A stretch of DNA of 64,000 bases from contig JAFXQO010000010.1 of the NCBI GenBank assembly GCA_017527065.1, positions 1-64,000 of the forward strand, written 5' to 3'. Under the pieces are notes generated by a model. That model saw only the letters and a list, made by a program, of their open reading frames with translations. It was not told the DNA's origin and searched no databases. The translations under genes were made by a program, and so were the position numbers. This document shows, piece after piece, positions 61,670-64,000 of this stretch (position 1 is its first letter; each line of letters begins with the position of its first letter). Origin of the DNA: Clostridia bacterium. GTDB taxonomy: Bacteria > Bacillota > Clostridia > Christensenellales > Aristaeellaceae.

Positions 61670-62050
61670 ATGAAGAATATCATTTCCACCAAAGACGCCC
61701 CCGCCGCCATCGGCCCGTATTCCCAGGGCATCGCCGCGGGCGGGATGGTCTTCACCTCCGGCCAGCTGGGCCTCGACCCGGCGACCGGCGATTTCGCGCC
61801 CGGCGGCATCGAGGCGCAGACCCGGCAGTCCCTGACCAACGTGAAAGCCGTGCTGGAGGCCGCGGGCGCGGACCTCGGCAAGGTGGTCAAGACCACGGTT
61901 TTCCTTAAGGATATGAACGATTTCGCCGCCATGAACAAGGTCTACGCCGAGTTCTTCGGCGAGGGCGGCTGTCCCGCGCGCTCCGCCGTCGAGGTGGCGC
62001 GTCTGCCGAAGGGCGGGCTGGTGGAAATCGAAGCCATCGCAGTGAAATAA
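61670..62050 (+). CDS. ridA: RidA family enamine/imine deaminase
   Basis: A 126-residue trimeric enzyme that hydrolyses reactive 2-aminoacrylate and related imines made by PLP enzymes. [14 protein letters not shown] at the start, [19 protein letters not shown]-like [16 protein letters not shown] and the C-terminal [20 protein letters not shown], with the Arg that holds substrate carboxylate and the Glu, are all present. The ATG at 61670 is preceded by GAAGGAG. It is probably in its own transcription unit. Confidence 0.95.
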   Translation: MKNIISTKDAPAAIGPYSQGIAAGGMVFTSGQLGLDPATGDFAPGGIEAQTRQSLTNVKAVLEAAGADLGKVVKTTVFLKDMNDFAAMNKVYAEFFGEGGCPARSAVEVARLPKGGLVEIEAIAVK

Positions 62051-62082
62051 TGGGGAATTGGGAATGGGGAATGGGGAATTGG
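62050..62082. repeat. Short GGGAATTGG/GGGGAATGG direct repeats
   Basis: Four tandem variants of GGGAATTGGGAATGGGGAAT lie between ridA and its terminator. The stretch is a purine-rich low-complexity tract with no open frame of its own. Similar intergenic tracts occur in many Clostridia genomes; the role is unknown. Confidence 0.6.
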
Positions 62083-62093
62083 AGTTTGGCTGA

Positions 62094-62128
62094 AAAAGGA
62101 ACGCGGGCGGGTTGCTCGCGTTCCTTTT
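62094..62128. terminator. Bidirectional terminator
   Basis: A perfect 12-bp stem (AAAAGGAACGCG / CGCGTTCCTTTT) with an 11-base loop, between ridA and the convergent CAP-domain gene. Confidence 0.82.
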
Positions 62129-62159
62129 GTGTGAATTGCAATTCGTGTGAGAGATAGTG

Positions 62160-62705
62160 TTATTTACCGAACAGCTGGACCCAGCAGTAGATGCCGTCGA
62201 CCTGCAGGCAGGCGACGCCGATGCTGCCGTAGGAGGCGCGCAGGATGTTGGCGCGGTGGCCTTCCGAGCTCATCCAGGCCGCCATGACCTTGTCGACATA
62301 GGTGTAGCCGCGGGCGATGTTTTCGCCGAACGCCTTGTCGGACACGGTGAAGCAGCTGCTTCCGTCCGGCCGGGTGTGGCTGAACTTCCGGGCGATCTCG
62401 TTCGCGCGAATCTGCGCGGCCCTTGTGAGGTCGGCGTCGACGGCCAGCGTTTTGAGGCCGTATTTCGCGCGTTCGGCGTTGGTCTGCGCGATCACCTGCG
62501 CGGCCATGCCGCTCTGGTCGGTCACTATGGGCTGGGGCGTCGCCGCGGGCTGAGCCGGGGCGGCCGTCGCGCTGCCCGAAGGCGCGCATACCCAGCCTCC
62601 GAACTGAGAGGTGGGGCGGCAGGTATACGGCGCGGCCTGCGCGGGGACGGCGGCGAATAGCAGCGCGAGCGCCAGGAACAGGGAAAACAAGCATTTTCTC
62701 GGCAT
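62160..62705 (-). CDS. Secreted CAP-domain (SCP-like) protein
   Basis: A 181-residue exported protein. A signal peptide (MPRKCLFSLFLALALLFAAVPAQA|A) is followed by a short linker and a CAP domain from about residue 75. The four conserved cavity residues are visible: His in FSHTRPDG, Glu in GENIARGY, and Glu/His in MSSEGHRANIL; YGSIGVACL follows. Bacterial CAP proteins (YkwD type) are widespread, with proposed roles in wall or signalling functions. An AGAGGAG site precedes the start. Terminators flank it. Confidence 0.92.
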   Translation of the reverse strand: MPRKCLFSLFLALALLFAAVPAQAAPYTCRPTSQFGGWVCAPSGSATAAPAQPAATPQPIVTDQSGMAAQVIAQTNAERAKYGLKTLAVDADLTRAAQIRANEIARKFSHTRPDGSSCFTVSDKAFGENIARGYTYVDKVMAAWMSSEGHRANILRASYGSIGVACLQVDGIYCWVQLFGK

Positions 62706-62802
62706 GAATTATCAACTCCTCTGTCATATATTTGAAATATATTTCACAGGTATTGTAAGCCCTGAGAGGAGTTGGCGTCAATGGAAATAGCTGGAAGCGG
62801 CG

Positions 62803-63450
62803 TCAGGCCAAGGCCACGAGGATCGTCGTGTTTTCCACGCGCAGCTTCTTTTCGACAGAGGCGAAGCCCGCCGCCCGCAGCGCCGCCTCTTGGTGGGCGA
62901 TGGTGAGGGGCGTGTCGTAGTGCACGAATTCGTCCGGCGAAAGGCCCTGCTCGCGGCGCATCCTGTCCAGCTCGGCGAAGTGGAACGCCTCTTCGGCGTC
63001 GTCCTCGATCATGTAGTCGCACTCCACGTAGACGCCGCCCGGCTTCAGCGCCCGCCGCACGCGCTCGTAGAGGCCGCGCTTTTTCTCCGCCGTGAAATGG
63101 TGCATGGTCTGGAACGATACCGCGGCGTCGAAGGCGGCCTCGCCGAAGTCCACGTCGAAGTAGCTGCCGCAAATCAGGTTCAGGACCTTGTCGGGATGCT
63201 TGCGGCGCAGTTCGTCCAGCATAGCGCGCGTCAGGTCGACGCCGGTCACGGCGAGATCGGGGAAGCGGGGGAAGATGAAATCCAGCTCCAGCCCCGTGCC
63301 GCAGCCCAGGTCAAGCAGGGTTTTCGCGTCCTCCGGCACCAGCCGCGCCATTTCTTCATAGCATTCGCGGCAGCCGCCCACGTCGCGCAGCATGTGCTCG
63401 TCGTAGCCGTTCACCCGCGCCGTGAAAAAGGCGCTCATTTCTTCGAGCAT
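62803..63450 (-). CDS. Class I SAM-dependent methyltransferase
   Basis: A 215-residue methyltransferase. Motif I is TLLDLGCGTGLELDF, the acidic strand-2 end is VTGVDLTRAML, and the strand-4 block is FDAAVSFQTMHHFTAEKKRGLY. ALKPGGVYVECDYMI is motif III. The N-terminus (MLEEMSAFFTARVNGYDEHM) starts at 63450; the frame upstream belongs to the adjacent gene. It lies between two CAP-domain genes on the same strand; the acceptor is unknown. Confidence 0.9.
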   Translation of the reverse strand: MLEEMSAFFTARVNGYDEHMLRDVGGCRECYEEMARLVPEDAKTLLDLGCGTGLELDFIFPRFPDLAVTGVDLTRAMLDELRRKHPDKVLNLICGSYFDVDFGEAAFDAAVSFQTMHHFTAEKKRGLYERVRRALKPGGVYVECDYMIEDDAEEAFHFAELDRMRREQGLSPDEFVHYDTPLTIAHQEAALRAAGFASVEKKLRVENTTILVALA

Positions 63451-63469
63451 GTGCGTTTTCTCCCTTCCG

Positions 63470-64000
63470 TCAGTTGCCGAACAGGATGTCCCAATAGTAT
63501 TCGCCGTTGATCTGGAAGCAGGCCGAGCCATAGGCGGTGACCTTATCGCTCAGTATGATCTCGCAAAGATCCTCGTCCGCCAGGATCTCGGCCAATACGG
63601 CCCTGTTGTCGGCGGTCTTGGTCTTGGCAATGTACTCAGTCACCACTCTGTTCGAGGCGTCGTATACCGTCGTTCCGTCCGGGCGGGTATGGCTGTACGA
63701 CTTATAGAGCTCCAGCACGCGGGCGCGGGCAAGCACGTTTATATCAGTGAACATTCTCCAGTTGGAGATCTGAGTGGGAAGGCCGCGTTGATCACGATAG
63801 ACAATGAGCTCAGACATGACCCAGTCGACGTAGACATACTCGTCGTACACATTGGGATGGTCCGGGTCGGGCGTCGGGGTGACTGCGGGCTTCGGCTTGT
63901 TCGTGGAAGCCACGGCTCCCTCGCTTCCAATCGCTGTCAGGGTCAAGGGTCCGGCCTCGCCGTCCGCTGTCAGGCCGTTTGCCTTCTGGAAGGAGATCAA
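63470..64000 (-). CDS. Peptidoglycan-binding plus CAP-like protein (5' partial)
   Basis: The C-terminal 176 residues of a longer protein; the start lies beyond the window. It begins within a peptidoglycan-binding domain 1 repeat (ISFQKANGLTADGEAGPLTL), then a Pro/Thr linker (KPKPAVTPTPDPDHP) and a CAP-like domain. The first cavity His is kept (SHTRPDGTT) and perhaps a Glu (VVTEYIA), but the Glu/His pair of the other CAP protein (SEGHRANIL) is lost. The ending ACFQINGEYYWDILFGN resembles that of the protein at 62160, so the two are probably diverged paralogs. Confidence 0.8.
   Translation of the reverse strand: MISFQKANGLTADGEAGPLTLTAIGSEGAVASTNKPKPAVTPTPDPDHPNVYDEYVYVDWVMSELIVYRDQRGLPTQISNWRMFTDINVLARARVLELYKSYSHTRPDGTTVYDASNRVVTEYIAKTKTADNRAVLAEILADEDLCEIILSDKVTAYGSACFQINGEYYWDILFGN

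Overview
The window is one continuous GC-rich stretch, dense in genes, from what looks like an endospore-forming anaerobic member of the Clostridia. The evidence is: spoIIR-sleB-ypeB sporulation and germination genes; an L27 protein with the Firmicutes-type cleavable N-terminus and its Prp protease; a CIRCE operator before groESL; Gram-positive-type LexA boxes; butyrate kinase; and sigma-A promoters with 16-18 base spacers. The high GC and the number of sugar-handling genes would suit a gut Clostridia lineage such as Christensenellales, but this is inference and no rRNA is present to test it. I see no tRNA, rRNA, CRISPR array, insertion sequence or prophage.

Layout. 1-7.8 kb: the end of an ammonium transporter fused to a P-II domain, a secreted SH3-domain protein, an esterase, a putative glycoside hydrolase and a sugar isomerase-type TIM barrel, VanZ, a MazEF-type toxin-antitoxin pair and a methyltransferase. 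7.8-16.1 kb (mostly minus strand): a GlpA/GlpB/DUF1667-like redox triad, a histidine phosphatase, a ParB-like protein, two tandem sugar-kinase-like paralogs and a CstA transporter. 16.1-21.3 kb (plus): rplU-prp-rpmA with leader, an OGG1-like glycosylase, an XRE regulator and groESL. 21.3-31 kb: lipid kinase, butyrate kinase, a domain-permuted GH3 enzyme with an epimerase-like partner, amidohydrolase, glutathione peroxidase, flavodoxin, and coaX with an ECF S component. 31-41.6 kb: a TrpXYZ-type ABC importer, an ABC exporter, metA-metY with a leader attenuator, DUF554, a split ThrE exporter and GNAT. 41.6-49 kb: an oxidoreductase, a PopT-like translocase, spoIIR-sleB-ypeB, then an apparently SOS-controlled radical-SAM DNA-repair cassette. 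49-64 kb: ispE and a lipoprotein, a fused class II aldolase, a methyltransferase, a Gfo/Idh oxidoreductase, the complete oppBCDFA operon, MATE, RidA, and two CAP-domain proteins flanking a methyltransferase.

How it fits together. Methionine: MetA carries Glu111 (acetyl-CoA type), which matches MetY using O-acetylhomoserine; the pair is preceded by a promoter and an intrinsic terminator inside its leader. Pantothenate: coaX is co-transcribed with a probable vitamin S component. Ribosome: Prp and its substrate L27 are adjacent. Germination: SpoIIR, SleB and YpeB are consecutive. DNA damage: two LexA-like boxes bracket the promoter of a three-gene radical SAM cassette. I rate this last system the most interesting, followed by the metY leader and the duplicated kinase pair with a palindrome over its internal promoter. 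Intergenic gaps are almost all under 300 bases; their promoters and terminators are listed where the sequence is convincing.
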